A stretch of 64,000 nucleotides of DNA from a virus. Positions within the stretch are counted from its first letter, which is position 1; each line of letters starts with the position of its first letter. The stretch lies in IMG/VR virus record IMGVR_UViG_3300025154_000065, positions 22,772-86,771 of that record; one strand, written 5' to 3'. Shown here in pieces: positions 1-8,156 of this stretch. The notes beneath the pieces are model-generated. The model was given only the letters and a program-made list of their open reading frames with translations, was not told the origin of the DNA and ran no database searches. Both the position numbers and the translations under genes were made by a program.

Positions 1-297
1 CCAAGCTTTTGAACTTAATTCACGTTGAGTCAAATAATCAGTTTTTAAGAAATATTTACAAATTTTTATTGTAAATTTACATGTTATTTTTGCACCTAAT
101 TCCCAATGACCTTTCTTGGCATTATCATCGCTTAAATATTGTTTTCCCCAAACACCAATATCATGTAAAAATATTCCAATTATTTGCCACCATTCAGGCC
201 ATGATCCATATTCTAATTTCCACGCTCTTAATACTGCCAAACCATGCATAACGGGATTATGGCATCCAAATAAAACAGACTTAGTTCCTTCTATCAT
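1..297 (-). CDS. HD-domain phosphohydrolase-like protein (C-terminus off the left edge)
   Basis: An open frame of 99 codons starts at an ATG at 297 with an AAGGA ribosome site just upstream and runs off the window. The product shows a histidine in NPVMHGLAVL, then FLHDIGVWGK with a paired His-Asp, then a further His in KKGHWELGAK. This spacing fits the HD metal-dependent phosphohydrolase superfamily. Phage members act on nucleotides or signalling nucleotides, but the substrate cannot be told from the fragment. It is the last visible gene of the minus-strand replication cluster and follows the clamp loader by 10 bases. Confidence 0.6.
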   Translation of the reverse strand, partial: MIEGTKSVLFGCHNPVMHGLAVLRAWKLEYGSWPEWWQIIGIFLHDIGVWGKQYLSDDNAKKGHWELGAKITCKFTIKICKYFLKTDYLTQRELSSKAW

Positions 298-307
298 TTT
301 ACCATCC

Positions 308-1255
308 TTATTTTGCTACAGTGCAGGCATTTATCAACTGCATTATCAAGCCCGGTTTGCCGTTGTAGTGTAGCACTTCACGGAAGGAATCGCATATGAG
401 CCACATCCTAGAGGCTTTAGAAGGGTCATTAATTGCCACTCTTGCCATATAACCCATAATGCTTAATCGACAAGTTTCTGGTTCAATCTTAACTTTATCA
501 ATCATGGGAGCCAATTTTACCCAAAGGTCATTCCCCCCCTTCACAAGCAATCTACATACTTCCAAAATGTCTACATTTTCAATTCCACTATCCACAAGGT
601 CAATTGCTAGACTAATATCCTTAATGTCTATAATAGTTTCTAATGCAACCAAAGCATTTCTAGAACTTCCTTTACTATTGATCACAATCTTACTTTGAAC
701 CTTTCTATCAATTTCTTTTCCTTCTGCTTCAAGAATACAATCTATTAATTCGTTCATCTCTCTAGGTGCAAGAGGCTTTGTCTCATATCTTGCACATCTT
801 GATTGTATTGTATCAATAACTTTTCTTTGTTCTGTTGTAGACAAGAACCAATAAATAAAATCAGGTGGTTCTTCAAGAGGTTTTAAAAGACAGTCTTGTG
901 CTTGTGGAGTTGCTCGATGGAATTCATCAAGTATATAAACTTTTAATTTTTTGCCACCACGTTCTACTACTGGAGAAAGATACATTGTACTAACAATCTT
1001 TCTCATATCTTCGACACCATTTGTATCAGACATATTATATTCAAATATATTTTGTTCTGTACATCCAAGACTTTTCGCCATAAGTCTGCTAACACTTGTT
1101 TTGCCTGTGCCTTTTTCTCCAATTAAAAGTATAGCATGTGGCAATGCATCATCTTCTAGTTTTTGTTTAATCATAGAAACAAGTGCTTCATTGCCAAATA
1201 CTTCATCCCAATTTTGAGGGCGATATTTTCTTGCTAATGCATCAGTTGCAGCCAT
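308..1255 (-). CDS. DNA polymerase clamp loader subunit (DnaX/RFC-like AAA+ ATPase)
   Basis: This 315-residue AAA+ ATPase should load the sliding clamp onto primed DNA for the phage replisome. It starts with LARKYRPQNWDEVFGN, the typical DnaX/RFC N-terminus. It has Walker A GEKGTGKTS at about residues 46-54, Walker B VYILDEFH, a sensor-1 STTE segment, and an arginine-finger motif QSRCARYE of the SRC type. The length equals one loader core without the tau extension. The start codon lies 3 bases downstream of the MazG-like gene. The sliding clamp encoded at 2775-3833 is its expected partner. No second loader subunit is visible here. Confidence 0.9.
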   Translation of the reverse strand: MAATDALARKYRPQNWDEVFGNEALVSMIKQKLEDDALPHAILLIGEKGTGKTSVSRLMAKSLGCTEQNIFEYNMSDTNGVEDMRKIVSTMYLSPVVERGGKKLKVYILDEFHRATPQAQDCLLKPLEEPPDFIYWFLSTTEQRKVIDTIQSRCARYETKPLAPREMNELIDCILEAEGKEIDRKVQSKIVINSKGSSRNALVALETIIDIKDISLAIDLVDSGIENVDILEVCRLLVKGGNDLWVKLAPMIDKVKIEPETCRLSIMGYMARVAINDPSKASRMWLICDSFREVLHYNGKPGLIMQLINACTVAK

Positions 1256-1258
1256 ATA

Positions 1259-1480
1259 TTATTCTCCATTTAGAATTTCTTCTTTTAGGTTATTAAATGC
1301 TCTGATTAAATCTTCAAATTCATACTCTAGAATTTCTAGATTGGTTGGAGAATCTTTATCTGGATATTTATTTTGCCAACCAAATCTGTCCCCCTTACAT
1401 ACAGCTTGTATTAATTCACCGCATTCTTCTATCAATTTTATAGTATTAGAACCAATATTTACATAATTTGGATCGGCCAT
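1259..1480 (-). CDS. MazG-like NTP pyrophosphohydrolase
   Basis: The 73-residue protein matches the short phage MazG-like fold: EECGELIQAVCKGDRFGW supplies the EExxE metal site and YEFEDLIRAFNNL the downstream ExxD pair. Such enzymes hydrolyse (d)NTPs or alarmone-like nucleotides and are common in phage nucleotide-metabolism clusters. The ATG at 1480 overlaps the stop of the upstream small membrane gene (TAATG), which suggests translational coupling. Substrate specificity is unknown. Confidence 0.75.
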   Translation of the reverse strand: MADPNYVNIGSNTIKLIEECGELIQAVCKGDRFGWQNKYPDKDSPTNLEILEYEFEDLIRAFNNLKEEILNGE

Positions 1481-1644
1481 TATTCTTTTCCCTCCAATTT
1501 TCTAACTCTATTTTTAAGACTAGCAAGATCTATAAATATACAGATTATTACAAAAAGTAATGATATCAATACTGGAAATAAATCCCCAACTGTAACCATT
1601 TCAATCATCGGTCTAAAATCAAACCATAACCAAATTCTTTCCAT
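1480..1644 (-). CDS. Small single-pass membrane protein
   Basis: A 54-codon ORF begins at ATG 1644 behind an AGGAG site (GGAGTTAAATATG). It has one hydrophobic helix (LFPVLISLLFVIICIFI) followed by a basic tail (LKNRVRKLEGK). Its stop overlaps the MazG-like start as TAATG. No family is recognised. The membrane segment, ribosome site and tight packing make it a credible gene. Confidence 0.6.
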   Translation of the reverse strand: MERIWLWFDFRPMIEMVTVGDLFPVLISLLFVIICIFIDLASLKNRVRKLEGKE

Positions 1645-1653
1645 ATTTAACTC

Positions 1654-1878
1654 CTATTCACAATCAGGCCATATCTTTTTATTCTTTTCAATTATGTCAC
1701 ATTCTGTTGCCAATTTATCCATCAAATCTTCACGAAGAGATTTATAACATGCTTCTTTCTCTTTTATCGAACATTTTTGAGTAATTCCAATATCAATCCT
1801 GACAAATTCAAAACTCCCTTTGCCTAGAGAGATAGTTTTACCTATAGACATCCTTATTTCTAAATTATTTTCTTCCAT
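1654..1878 (-). CDS. Hypothetical phage protein, 74 aa
   Basis: Not recognised. An acidic, probably soluble protein with a beta-rich N-terminal half (GKGSFEFVRIDIGITQKCS) and a helical C-terminal half. It ends in TAG, so TAG works as an ordinary stop codon in this genome. The start overlaps the end of the upstream 71-aa gene by 14 bases. Confidence 0.6.
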   Translation of the reverse strand: MEENNLEIRMSIGKTISLGKGSFEFVRIDIGITQKCSIKEKEACYKSLREDLMDKLATECDIIEKNKKIWPDCE

Positions 1879-2080
1879 GAAATATTTCTTTCTTTGTTGC
1901 GTATCTTACAGAAGGTGGGCTTTTTATGAAGAATTTACCATCGTAGGTATAGGTATTCCAATAATTGTTTTCTAACAAATCAATAGAACATCCTACTCCT
2001 ACATCAAATTCGTTTAGGTTAGATTCTTCATACTCTTTAATGATATCTCTGATTCTTGCAAATAATTCTTTATTGGTCAT
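1865..2080 (-). CDS. Hypothetical phage protein, 71 aa
   Basis: Not recognised. A small soluble protein starting at ATG 2080 after AGGTAAATAAA. It begins with a charged helix (FARIRDIIKEYEESNL) followed by an aromatic-rich segment. It overlaps the next gene by 14 bases and lies 9 bases after the Mom-like gene, within the same operon. Confidence 0.55.
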   Translation of the reverse strand: MTNKELFARIRDIIKEYEESNLNEFDVGVGCSIDLLENNYWNTYTYDGKFFIKSPPSVRYATKKEIFHGRK

Positions 2081-2089
2081 TTTATTTAC

Positions 2090-2770
2090 CTATATTTTAT
2101 ATAACAAGCCTCTAGTTTTTATCTTCACGTCTTCATTGTGTCTTTTTGTTTCTCCTTTTGGATAAGGAAGGATTGAATATTTTAGCTTAGATAACATATC
2201 TTTAATTTGTTTCTTACTTCCTAAAAACTTAAAATATCTATGTTTTGAATCTTCTTCTTTAAATCTTTGTATGTATTCAGGAATTTTGTCTTTATTCCTA
2301 GTCCCATAGGAGTTAAAAACACTTCTTGGATGGATTCTTTTACCAGTTATTATATTGACATAATAATCTTGTGGTTCTGACAATCCAGTATATATCCAAT
2401 TTGTGGCTTGATAGATATATCCTACATGTCCAACTCCTGCATCTGCATAACTTAGAATACAAACAGGCTTTGGTAGCAAAGAAAGACATTTCGCAACAAA
2501 GAAAGATGATGAATTTTTTGGTAATCCTTCTGCCACACATAACCTATTCAATTCTAAGGTATTTATCTCCAATTTGTTATCAAATATTTCACCACCATTA
2601 TTAAATTTTCTGCATGGAGTAGAACCAAACGTACAAACACCCATAATTTCTTGATCTAAAGAGAATAATCCATAAGCAAATGTTATTAGTGGAATTGTTT
2701 TAGCATAGTGTCTATATAATAGCCAAGATTTACACCATTTATTAGAAATTTGTCTTACTTCAAATTCCAT
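2090..2770 (-). CDS. Mom-like DNA modification protein (GNAT-fold)
   Basis: This 226-residue protein resembles the phage Mu Mom family, GNAT-fold enzymes that modify adenine bases in phage DNA and so block host restriction. Supporting segments are GVCTFGSTPCRK, LELNRLCVAEGLPKNSSSFF and SYADAGVGHVGYIYQATNW, the last being the signature SYADP/A-GHxGxxYxAxNW block. It belongs with the two DNA methyltransferases and the ArdC-like gene as protection functions. Expected action is on phage DNA in the cytoplasm. The exact modification (methylcarbamoyl or other) is inferred from the family only. Confidence 0.75.
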   Translation of the reverse strand: MEFEVRQISNKWCKSWLLYRHYAKTIPLITFAYGLFSLDQEIMGVCTFGSTPCRKFNNGGEIFDNKLEINTLELNRLCVAEGLPKNSSSFFVAKCLSLLPKPVCILSYADAGVGHVGYIYQATNWIYTGLSEPQDYYVNIITGKRIHPRSVFNSYGTRNKDKIPEYIQRFKEEDSKHRYFKFLGSKKQIKDMLSKLKYSILPYPKGETKRHNEDVKIKTRGLLYKI

Positions 2771-2774
2771 AATA

Positions 2775-3833
2775 TCACCATTTTGACATAAGGTGTCGAA
2801 ACGCTTTCGTTTTAAAAATCATAACACTTTCATCAGCTATAGAAAAATTACGAGTGATTGAAAGGATAGTTTTAAGGAATGTGGGTGATATTTTAAAACT
2901 CATACCTTCTTCAAACATTTCTCCATCAATTTCAACACTATCTTCAACACGACCATTTGAGTTTTGTCCTTTAACAAAAAGTCTCTTACCTTTTCTATAA
3001 ATCTCTACATTCAATACAGGATCATCTTTGTCGAGAACACTGGCAAGAATACCTGCTACATCAAGACATTCTTCCAGATCTTTAGGAAATTGGTATTCTT
3101 TAAACTCTTCATCATATGAGTTGAAGATTTTGATAAGGTTTGAGATTGGAAATGATTTCATCAATTCATTGGTGCTAAATACAATACCATTGTCACACTT
3201 AAAATGTATCCATCCATCACCAACTGCATATGAGATTGGTGGATAAACCATTTTAAGAAGAGTGGTAATAGAACTTGCTGGTATTGTAAAATCAAAATCT
3301 ATAGATTCATCAAATTTATAACGAGAATTACGATAGATATCTGTAGACCATGCACAATCTTCTTTAATTGCTATTCCATTGATTTCTATTACATTTGGAT
3401 CAAGACTCATTGAATACGAACAAAGTCTAATTCCTTCCATAAAGTCCTTTGGTAGATCATGGAATATCAGATCATCAATATTGAATGAATTTACAAGTTT
3501 ACGGATTCCATCATCTTCTTGAATCAATACCATTTTAAGAGTAGTATTATCTCCAGATATCTCAAGATTGTCTGGATTTTGTTTCAGTGTAACATCTTCA
3601 GATTTCATCTTTTCAAGAATCTTTAGAGTCTCAGTAGCTTTTACTGTACAATTTACTCCTGTCTTTATTGGATATGAGAATGACATTCTATTAGAATAAG
3701 TATGTACATATTCATCAGCAAAGATAAAACTATCTGCGCCAATAAGAAGTTGATCTTTGATATCAATTGCACTAATTACAGTTTTCAATGCTGAGACAAT
3801 ATTTTTACGCTTTTGAAGAAAACCTTTTGCCAT
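2775..3833 (-). CDS. DNA polymerase sliding clamp (DnaN-like)
   Basis: A 352-residue protein, close to the 366 residues usual for bacterial beta clamps. It has a repeated pattern of beta strands with DnaN-like phrases (LKILEKMKSEDVTLKQ, FTIPASSITTLLKMV, MSFKISPTFLKTILSI). It should form the ring that tethers the phage polymerase to DNA. The identification rests on length, fold pattern and position beside the clamp loader; the similarity is remote, so it is given at moderate confidence. A strong TAAGGAG site precedes the start. Confidence 0.65.
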   Translation of the reverse strand: MAKGFLQKRKNIVSALKTVISAIDIKDQLLIGADSFIFADEYVHTYSNRMSFSYPIKTGVNCTVKATETLKILEKMKSEDVTLKQNPDNLEISGDNTTLKMVLIQEDDGIRKLVNSFNIDDLIFHDLPKDFMEGIRLCSYSMSLDPNVIEINGIAIKEDCAWSTDIYRNSRYKFDESIDFDFTIPASSITTLLKMVYPPISYAVGDGWIHFKCDNGIVFSTNELMKSFPISNLIKIFNSYDEEFKEYQFPKDLEECLDVAGILASVLDKDDPVLNVEIYRKGKRLFVKGQNSNGRVEDSVEIDGEMFEEGMSFKISPTFLKTILSITRNFSIADESVMIFKTKAFRHLMSKW

Positions 3834-3847
3834 TATTTTATATCTCC

Positions 3848-3946
3848 TTAATTAAGGAATTTAAGAACGTAAAATAATATCCATGCAATACCTAAAGAAA
3901 GATGTGTTATAATTTGAACTAAAATATATGATTCCCAAAAATTCAT
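3848..3946 (-). CDS. Tiny membrane protein, 32 aa
   Basis: An ATG at 3946 follows a strong TAAGGAGATATA ribosome site. The short product is almost wholly hydrophobic (LVQIITHLSLGIAWILFYVL), consistent with one membrane helix. It sits between the clamp gene and a hypothetical gene with about 10-base spacing. Function unknown; too short for homology calls. Confidence 0.5.
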   Translation of the reverse strand: MNFWESYILVQIITHLSLGIAWILFYVLKFLN

Positions 3947-3955
3947 TATATCTCC

Positions 3956-4246
3956 TTAATCTGCTGGTTCAAATTCAATAATGCCATTAACAACTTGTTT
4001 TGGTTTGAGGATGATAATATTATCACAATCTAATGAAGTATATATAATATTTCCTACTAATAAATCAACACTAAAGAATTTTTCATTTAATTGTTGTTTA
4101 TTAAAAATACTATCAAAAATATCTCTTCCTGGAGAATCAGAAATTCTCATATAAATTGTATTATTGTATGTATTTTTATATTTCCACACTTCTCCAACTT
4201 CAGGAATTCTGTTTTTAGATTTTGTTTCAACTGATCTACATTTCAT
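3956..4246 (-). CDS. Hypothetical protein, 96 aa
   Basis: Not recognised. The start at 4246 is chosen because TAAGGAGATATAAG precedes it; longer in-frame starts would overlap the radical-SAM gene. The protein is small and mixed alpha/beta, with GEVWKYKNTYNNTIYMRI near the N-terminus, reminiscent of short SH3-like or barrel domains, but this is only an impression. Confidence 0.55.
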   Translation of the reverse strand: MKCRSVETKSKNRIPEVGEVWKYKNTYNNTIYMRISDSPGRDIFDSIFNKQQLNEKFFSVDLLVGNIIYTSLDCDNIIILKPKQVVNGIIEFEPAD

Positions 4247-4247
4247 C

Positions 4248-5366
4248 TTATATCTCCTTAGATTTAAAATCTTCATATTTAAGATCAATGTAATGATTGA
4301 TATCTATATGTTGTAGAACATCAAATAATATTTTATTATGTTTCCATTTTTCAAAGTATTCTCGAATACTTAGTTTCTTGTAATTGCCAGGATTCATACA
4401 CCACTTAGTAAGCAATGTATAAAAATATCCCCAAGGACAATCTTTGTATTTTTCATATCTCATAAAGTATGGAATACATTGAAATTGCATCAATACTTTC
4501 ATTCTTTCAAGAGTTTCAACCAAGTCGGTTTTCCAAAAACTTAAATCATAATTACCAGTTCTATCAAATGCACATAGAACATAAAGTTTTGTACTGGATT
4601 TATTATATTCTCTCCATAGTGCTAGTTTTTTAACAATCATATTCTTGTCTTTTATATTATCAAACGCAAAGATATAATCTCCATAGTATTTTACATCAGA
4701 TAATAATTTTACATTTTCCTTATTAAGGAGGCGAATGTCTAATCCTTGTTTAAATTGGATTCGTTTACCGAAATCATACAATTCTTTGAGAATACCAATA
4801 GATCCTTTATATCCAAGAAAGTTATCATCGAGGAAACAAGAGTATTTATTTTTTGGATCATAGAATTCCATGTGTGAAGAATGTAGCTTGACTACTTTAC
4901 AATTTCTATTCACACAGAATTCACAACCTCTAAAACATCCAGTTGTCAATTTACCAATATTTACTTGATTGTAAATCTCAAAAGTATCTCTTCGATCATG
5001 ATCTATTAGATCCTGAGATGCAACAAAATCATCATAGAGATGATAATCTGGCATTATATGTTCTATTTCATCTGGTAATTGAGGAGATTTATCATAGAAA
5101 AATCCAGTACCACCATATTCTACATGTTTGAGTTGAAGTACATTCTCAGGAAATAAAGTATCTGTAAATACCTTTGTCACATATACTTTATCATATGAGT
5201 AGATATTATTGTAGTTGAGTTTAGACATGAGGTTTCGGATATCTAATTTAAGAGTGATTATATCCCCTTTTTGTTTATGATATGAAGAGATTTTCATAGC
5301 AGCAAGATTTGGGAAACGATGCCGCTTTTTATTAGTTAAATCAGCATCTATAATACATATATTCAT
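4248..5366 (-). CDS. Phage radical SAM protein (B12-binding-like N-terminus)
   Basis: A 372-residue radical SAM protein. The iron-sulfur motif is TTGCFRGCEFCVN, with CxxxCxxC cysteines at residues 144, 148 and 151. The first 130 residues (starting MNICIIDADLTNKK) resemble the Rossmann-like cobalamin-binding segment placed before many radical SAM cores, and FLDDNFLGY and RIQFKQGLDIRLL match core strands of that class. It should cleave S-adenosylmethionine to a radical for an unknown substrate, possibly a nucleic-acid or protein modification. A second, unrelated radical SAM protein is encoded at 40420-41148. Confidence 0.8.
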   Translation of the reverse strand: MNICIIDADLTNKKRHRFPNLAAMKISSYHKQKGDIITLKLDIRNLMSKLNYNNIYSYDKVYVTKVFTDTLFPENVLQLKHVEYGGTGFFYDKSPQLPDEIEHIMPDYHLYDDFVASQDLIDHDRRDTFEIYNQVNIGKLTTGCFRGCEFCVNRNCKVVKLHSSHMEFYDPKNKYSCFLDDNFLGYKGSIGILKELYDFGKRIQFKQGLDIRLLNKENVKLLSDVKYYGDYIFAFDNIKDKNMIVKKLALWREYNKSSTKLYVLCAFDRTGNYDLSFWKTDLVETLERMKVLMQFQCIPYFMRYEKYKDCPWGYFYTLLTKWCMNPGNYKKLSIREYFEKWKHNKILFDVLQHIDINHYIDLKYEDFKSKEI

Positions 5367-5378
5367 TTTTGTTCTTTC

Positions 5379-5578
5379 TTATATATTACTATTATAAGTC
5401 TGTTTATAGATATTATGTATGATTTCTTCTGGATCTATTATATATTCATTCTCGTTATGAGTAAAAATCACTAAATTTCTTGTTTTTATGGCATAAATTA
5501 TTGATTCAGAAAATCCTTTATTTAAATGAGATCCGGGTATTGCATCAATACGGATTCTTTAATTTTTATTGATTCCAT
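5379..5578 (-). pseudogene. Small conserved phage gene broken by a 1-base frameshift
   Basis: An ATG at 5578 with an AAGGATCATATA ribosome site opens a frame (MESIKIKES) that ends after 18 codons. In the next frame the sequence continues without break from RIDAIPGSHLNKGFSESI to a TAA at 5379. The phrase RIDAIPGSH is, as I recall, typical of a common small phage family that begins with exactly such an N-terminus. Restoring one base in the A-rich run near 5553 gives a single protein of about 65 residues. It is therefore either a decayed gene or a sequencing error. Confidence 0.5.
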
Positions 5579-5609
5579 TATATGATCCTTATGGTTATTT
5601 TGAGGAAGG

Positions 5610-5636
5610 AACTACCCCCCATTATGGGGGGTAGTT
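5610..5636 (-). terminator. Perfect 11-bp hairpin after the AT-hook gene
   Basis: An 11-base stem, AACTACCCCCC with its exact complement around a 5-base loop (ATTAT), lies 16 bases past the stop of the AT-hook gene on the minus strand. It lacks a clear U tract, so it may act as a 3-prime stabiliser or a weak terminator. Confidence 0.55.
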
Positions 5637-5651
5637 TATGTAGAAATGGAA

Positions 5652-6248
5652 TTAAATTACAGGTTTTATAACAAGTTGATAATTGCCAACTTCATCAATC
5701 TTCAGATATCCAAAAGGCACAAGCCAACGGATACATTGTTCAACCCAAAGTTGGGCAGCAGAAGTAGAATCATTGGCTCCAGGATTATGTTCAAGATACA
5801 ACTGATTTGACCTAAAACTAATTGCCTCAATAGTTTCATTGCCTTCGATCATTGCATCTCGCACAGAGACAGCCCGACCATAAGATTCCTTCTTCTCTTT
5901 CTTAACCTTTTCCTTCTTGGGCTTTGCTTCACCGGGTTCCTTGGGCTTCCTTCCTCTCTTTGCACCTTCCGGCTTTTCTACTTCTTCCGGAATTGTAGTA
6001 AGACTAGCATATGTTTCAATGACAAGAGAACTAAGAGCATTAGCCACTGCATCATCATCGCCAGGAACAGAATTAACAGCCGCAACAAAACAAGCCGCCA
6101 TCTCATCCTTATTCTTCAACTTTTTAACGTCAATCTTAATAACCTTATCTTCGCCATCCTTAATCTCCAGCTTATTGAAATCGTTAATAACTTCAGTAAA
6201 CTTCTTGATGGACATTTCATTAACAACTGCCTTATTCAATGCGCCCAT
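5652..6248 (-). CDS. AT-hook-containing DNA-binding protein
   Basis: A 198-residue protein of three parts: an alpha/beta N-terminal domain (about 1-85), a Lys/Pro/Glu-rich linker, and a C-terminal helical domain (about 120-198, SAAQLWVEQCIRWLVPFGYL) that could be a winged helix. The linker contains AKRGRKPKEPG, a match to AT-hook cores that bind the minor groove of AT-rich DNA. The start at 6248 is chosen because AAAGGA lies 9 bases upstream; the longer GTG start would contain that site. More G/C-rich codon use than its neighbours, its own promoter and its own hairpin suggest high expression, as for a nucleoid-like or regulatory protein. Confidence 0.5.
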   Translation of the reverse strand: MGALNKAVVNEMSIKKFTEVINDFNKLEIKDGEDKVIKIDVKKLKNKDEMAACFVAAVNSVPGDDDAVANALSSLVIETYASLTTIPEEVEKPEGAKRGRKPKEPGEAKPKKEKVKKEKKESYGRAVSVRDAMIEGNETIEAISFRSNQLYLEHNPGANDSTSAAQLWVEQCIRWLVPFGYLKIDEVGNYQLVIKPVI

Positions 6249-6283
6249 AAAAATTAATCCTTTCACTATTGTTTTTGATTAGA

Positions 6284-6306
6284 AGCGACATACCAATTAT
6301 GTCACT
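6284..6306 (-). promoter_or_regulatory. Leader hairpin or operator upstream of the AT-hook gene
   Basis: An inverted repeat (GACATA, 5-base spacer, TATGTC) extends to 9 pairs in RNA with one G-U pair. It lies between the candidate promoter near 6325 and the start codon at 6248, so it could be an operator or an mRNA 5-prime structure. Confidence 0.35.
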
Positions 6307-6321
6307 ATTGAAGACAAACAC

Positions 6322-6330
6322 ATTCTAGCA
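6322..6330 (-). promoter_or_regulatory. Extended -10 promoter for the AT-hook gene
   Basis: On the minus strand the box reads TGCTAGAAT, an extended -10 (TGnTAnAAT). No good -35 is seen. The predicted transcript start is about 70 bases before the AT-hook start codon. The same TGCTAnAAT form occurs upstream of the 15616 gene. Confidence 0.45.
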
Positions 6331-6388
6331 TACTTTGATTGATATGGTATAAAAATCTTCATTGATACTCAAAATAAATTGCTTGTTT

Positions 6389-6679
6389 TTAGGACTTGGT
6401 AAAAACTGGCTTATCTGCTGGTCCTTGTTCTCCATTTGCAATAGATATAGTATCAAATGGCTGATTCATTACAGGATAATCACTAATTACTTTCAAACGA
6501 TTTATATCAAACCAGCATTGATCCATCAATTTTCCATCTCTATCCATTCCTGGATGAACAATTGCCTGAATACATCCATAAAGATCAAAACTGATTGATG
6601 CAACAATTCCTTTAAATCCTGTTACTTTATCTTCAACTTTCATACCCAATAGACTTAGATGTTCTTCTACTTTTGTCAT
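6389..6679 (-). CDS. Conserved small phage protein, 96 aa
   Basis: The segment LGMKVEDKVTGFKGIVASI followed by SFDLYGCIQ and WFDINRLKV is typical, from memory, of a widely distributed small phage protein of unknown function with a compact beta-barrel look. A consensus ribosome site precedes it. No catalytic motif is seen. Confidence 0.65.
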   Translation of the reverse strand: MTKVEEHLSLLGMKVEDKVTGFKGIVASISFDLYGCIQAIVHPGMDRDGKLMDQCWFDINRLKVISDYPVMNQPFDTISIANGEQGPADKPVFTKS

Positions 6680-6689
6680 TTATTTCTCC

Positions 6690-6845
6690 TTATATATTAT
6701 GTTCTTTTCTAATCATTTCAAAATAAGAAATTGCGAAACTATAACCTTTCCATTTGTCAACACCTTGTTCTTCTAATGCCATTAATTTATAATAAGCAAT
6801 TTGCAATTTTTCATATTCAATCTTTGTAATTGTTACAGTTTCCAT
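6690..6845 (-). CDS. Hypothetical protein, 51 aa
   Basis: ATG at 6845 with GGGAGATAAAAGTT upstream opens a 51-codon frame, helical and charged (MALEEQGVDKWKGYSFAISY). It fills the gap between the primase and the 96-aa gene with normal spacing. Not recognised. Confidence 0.5.
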   Translation of the reverse strand: METVTITKIEYEKLQIAYYKLMALEEQGVDKWKGYSFAISYFEMIRKEHNI

Positions 6846-6850
6846 AACTT

Positions 6851-7765
6851 TTATCTCCCAAATACCTCGATCCTAACTTGTCTTGCATCTTCTATTGATA
6901 ATGATCCAGGATCACTATAGCAATTTAATTCTAATCTTTCTACATGATCAAAGGAAGATGCAAGACACATTATGCTAGCTAATTTCTGTGCTTGTTCCTG
7001 TGCTGGATTCTCTGGATCATATAAAACAAATAGATTTTTAATTCCTTTCTTTAATAAAAGAAGTAATTGTGCATTAGTAAATTTTGTTGATAATGTAGCT
7101 ACAGCTCCATCACCTATTTTCCATACATCTATTGGTCCTTCAACAATTAATACAGTATCTCCTTCTAAATGGTTAAGATTGTACACTAGCCTATCTCTAG
7201 GAATCAGATTCTCATTATCAGATGGAGAATCATATTTATTAATTGCTTGTCCTGTTATATCTCTAGCTGAGAATGATACTATTTGATTATCCATAAAGAT
7301 AGGAATGATGATTCTGAATTTGAATTTTGTCATATTGCCGCATGATATCACTCCATAGTGTTCTTGTAGATAATAAGGGTCAAATCCTCTCTTTGCAAGA
7401 TAATTAAAGTATGGTTCTGGAAGATCTTTATTGAAGAATTTGAAGTATTGTTCTAATGCTCCTTTTACTGGTTTATGTATTTTCTCTTCTGGAAAACCTA
7501 CATGGAATTTACTAATTATTTCTCTGATTTCAGAATATGGAAGTTTTGTTAGAATTTCAAGAGTTTTGATTAGAGAATGACCACCACATTTATAACAACT
7601 CGTTTTATGTGATTGTTTATGAATTCCTAAATGATTTGACCTATCCCCACAGTATGGACATTGTATATTGACGTATCCTCTAGCAACATTTTTACCACGT
7701 TCCCAATATGGTATATTATACTCTTTGAGGAATTCTTGAATTGAATTCATATTTTGGTTAAACAT
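6851..7765 (-). CDS. DnaG-like DNA primase
   Basis: A 304-residue primase. The N-terminal zinc-binding domain has CPYCGDR and CYKCGG (about residues 36-63). The catalytic TOPRIM domain has TVLIVEGPIDVWK with the conserved Glu and a later LFVLYDPE acidic pair. It should lay RNA primers for the replisome with the DnaB-like helicase. It lacks the C-terminal helicase-binding domain of host DnaG. Two ATGs are possible: 7765, or 7750, which overlaps the upstream stop as ATGA and would give translational coupling. Confidence 0.88.
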   Translation of the reverse strand: MFNQNMNSIQEFLKEYNIPYWERGKNVARGYVNIQCPYCGDRSNHLGIHKQSHKTSCYKCGGHSLIKTLEILTKLPYSEIREIISKFHVGFPEEKIHKPVKGALEQYFKFFNKDLPEPYFNYLAKRGFDPYYLQEHYGVISCGNMTKFKFRIIIPIFMDNQIVSFSARDITGQAINKYDSPSDNENLIPRDRLVYNLNHLEGDTVLIVEGPIDVWKIGDGAVATLSTKFTNAQLLLLLKKGIKNLFVLYDPENPAQEQAQKLASIMCLASSFDHVERLELNCYSDPGSLSIEDARQVRIEVFGR

Positions 7766-7929
7766 TTTAGGAGTTGATATAGTTGTTGTTGGAATGCAGA
7801 TGCCACCATGTCAAGTTCTTTTTCTGTAACTTCGCTATCTGATGATATTGTTTCAATAGTAACAGGTTTATGTTCGATAGCAATTGTATTTCTATCACTA
7901 GAAACCATAATTTTTAATGAATAGATCAT
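7747..7929 (-). CDS. Hypothetical protein, 60 aa
   Basis: Not recognised. A small acidic protein with a helical C-terminus (ELDMVASAFQQQLYQLL). It ends in TGA overlapping an ATG of the primase gene, which implies coupled translation. Confidence 0.5.
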   Translation of the reverse strand: MIYSLKIMVSSDRNTIAIEHKPVTIETISSDSEVTEKELDMVASAFQQQLYQLLKCLTKI

Positions 7930-7945
7930 TTTATTCTACCTTTCT

Positions 7946-8152
7946 TTACGCTATATTTTTGTTATATTCATTCAATGCTTTTTCTACCAAAATTCCCCAT
8001 GGTTCATTTCTATTGTGATAAATTTCCAAATGATTCAATTCTTTTGGTTTTCTAAATCTATACAAATGTTTACCGTCTTCTATATGGCCGGTATTAATCA
8101 ATGCAATTGAATCTATTTCTCTTTCATTTAAAAATACTTTTACAATCAACAT
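7946..8152 (-). CDS. Hypothetical protein, 68 aa
   Basis: A small beta-rich N-terminus (MLIVKVFLNEREIDSIALI) followed by YRFRKPKELNH and a helix at the C-terminus. The architecture is seen in unnamed short phage proteins. No function can be assigned. Confidence 0.55.
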   Translation of the reverse strand: MLIVKVFLNEREIDSIALINTGHIEDGKHLYRFRKPKELNHLEIYHNRNEPWGILVEKALNEYNKNIA

Positions 8153-8156
8153 GATA

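Noticed and set aside
5917-6282. 121-codon plus-strand frame opposite the AT-hook gene
   Set aside because: Antisense shadow of a Lys/Glu-rich region; no ribosome site.
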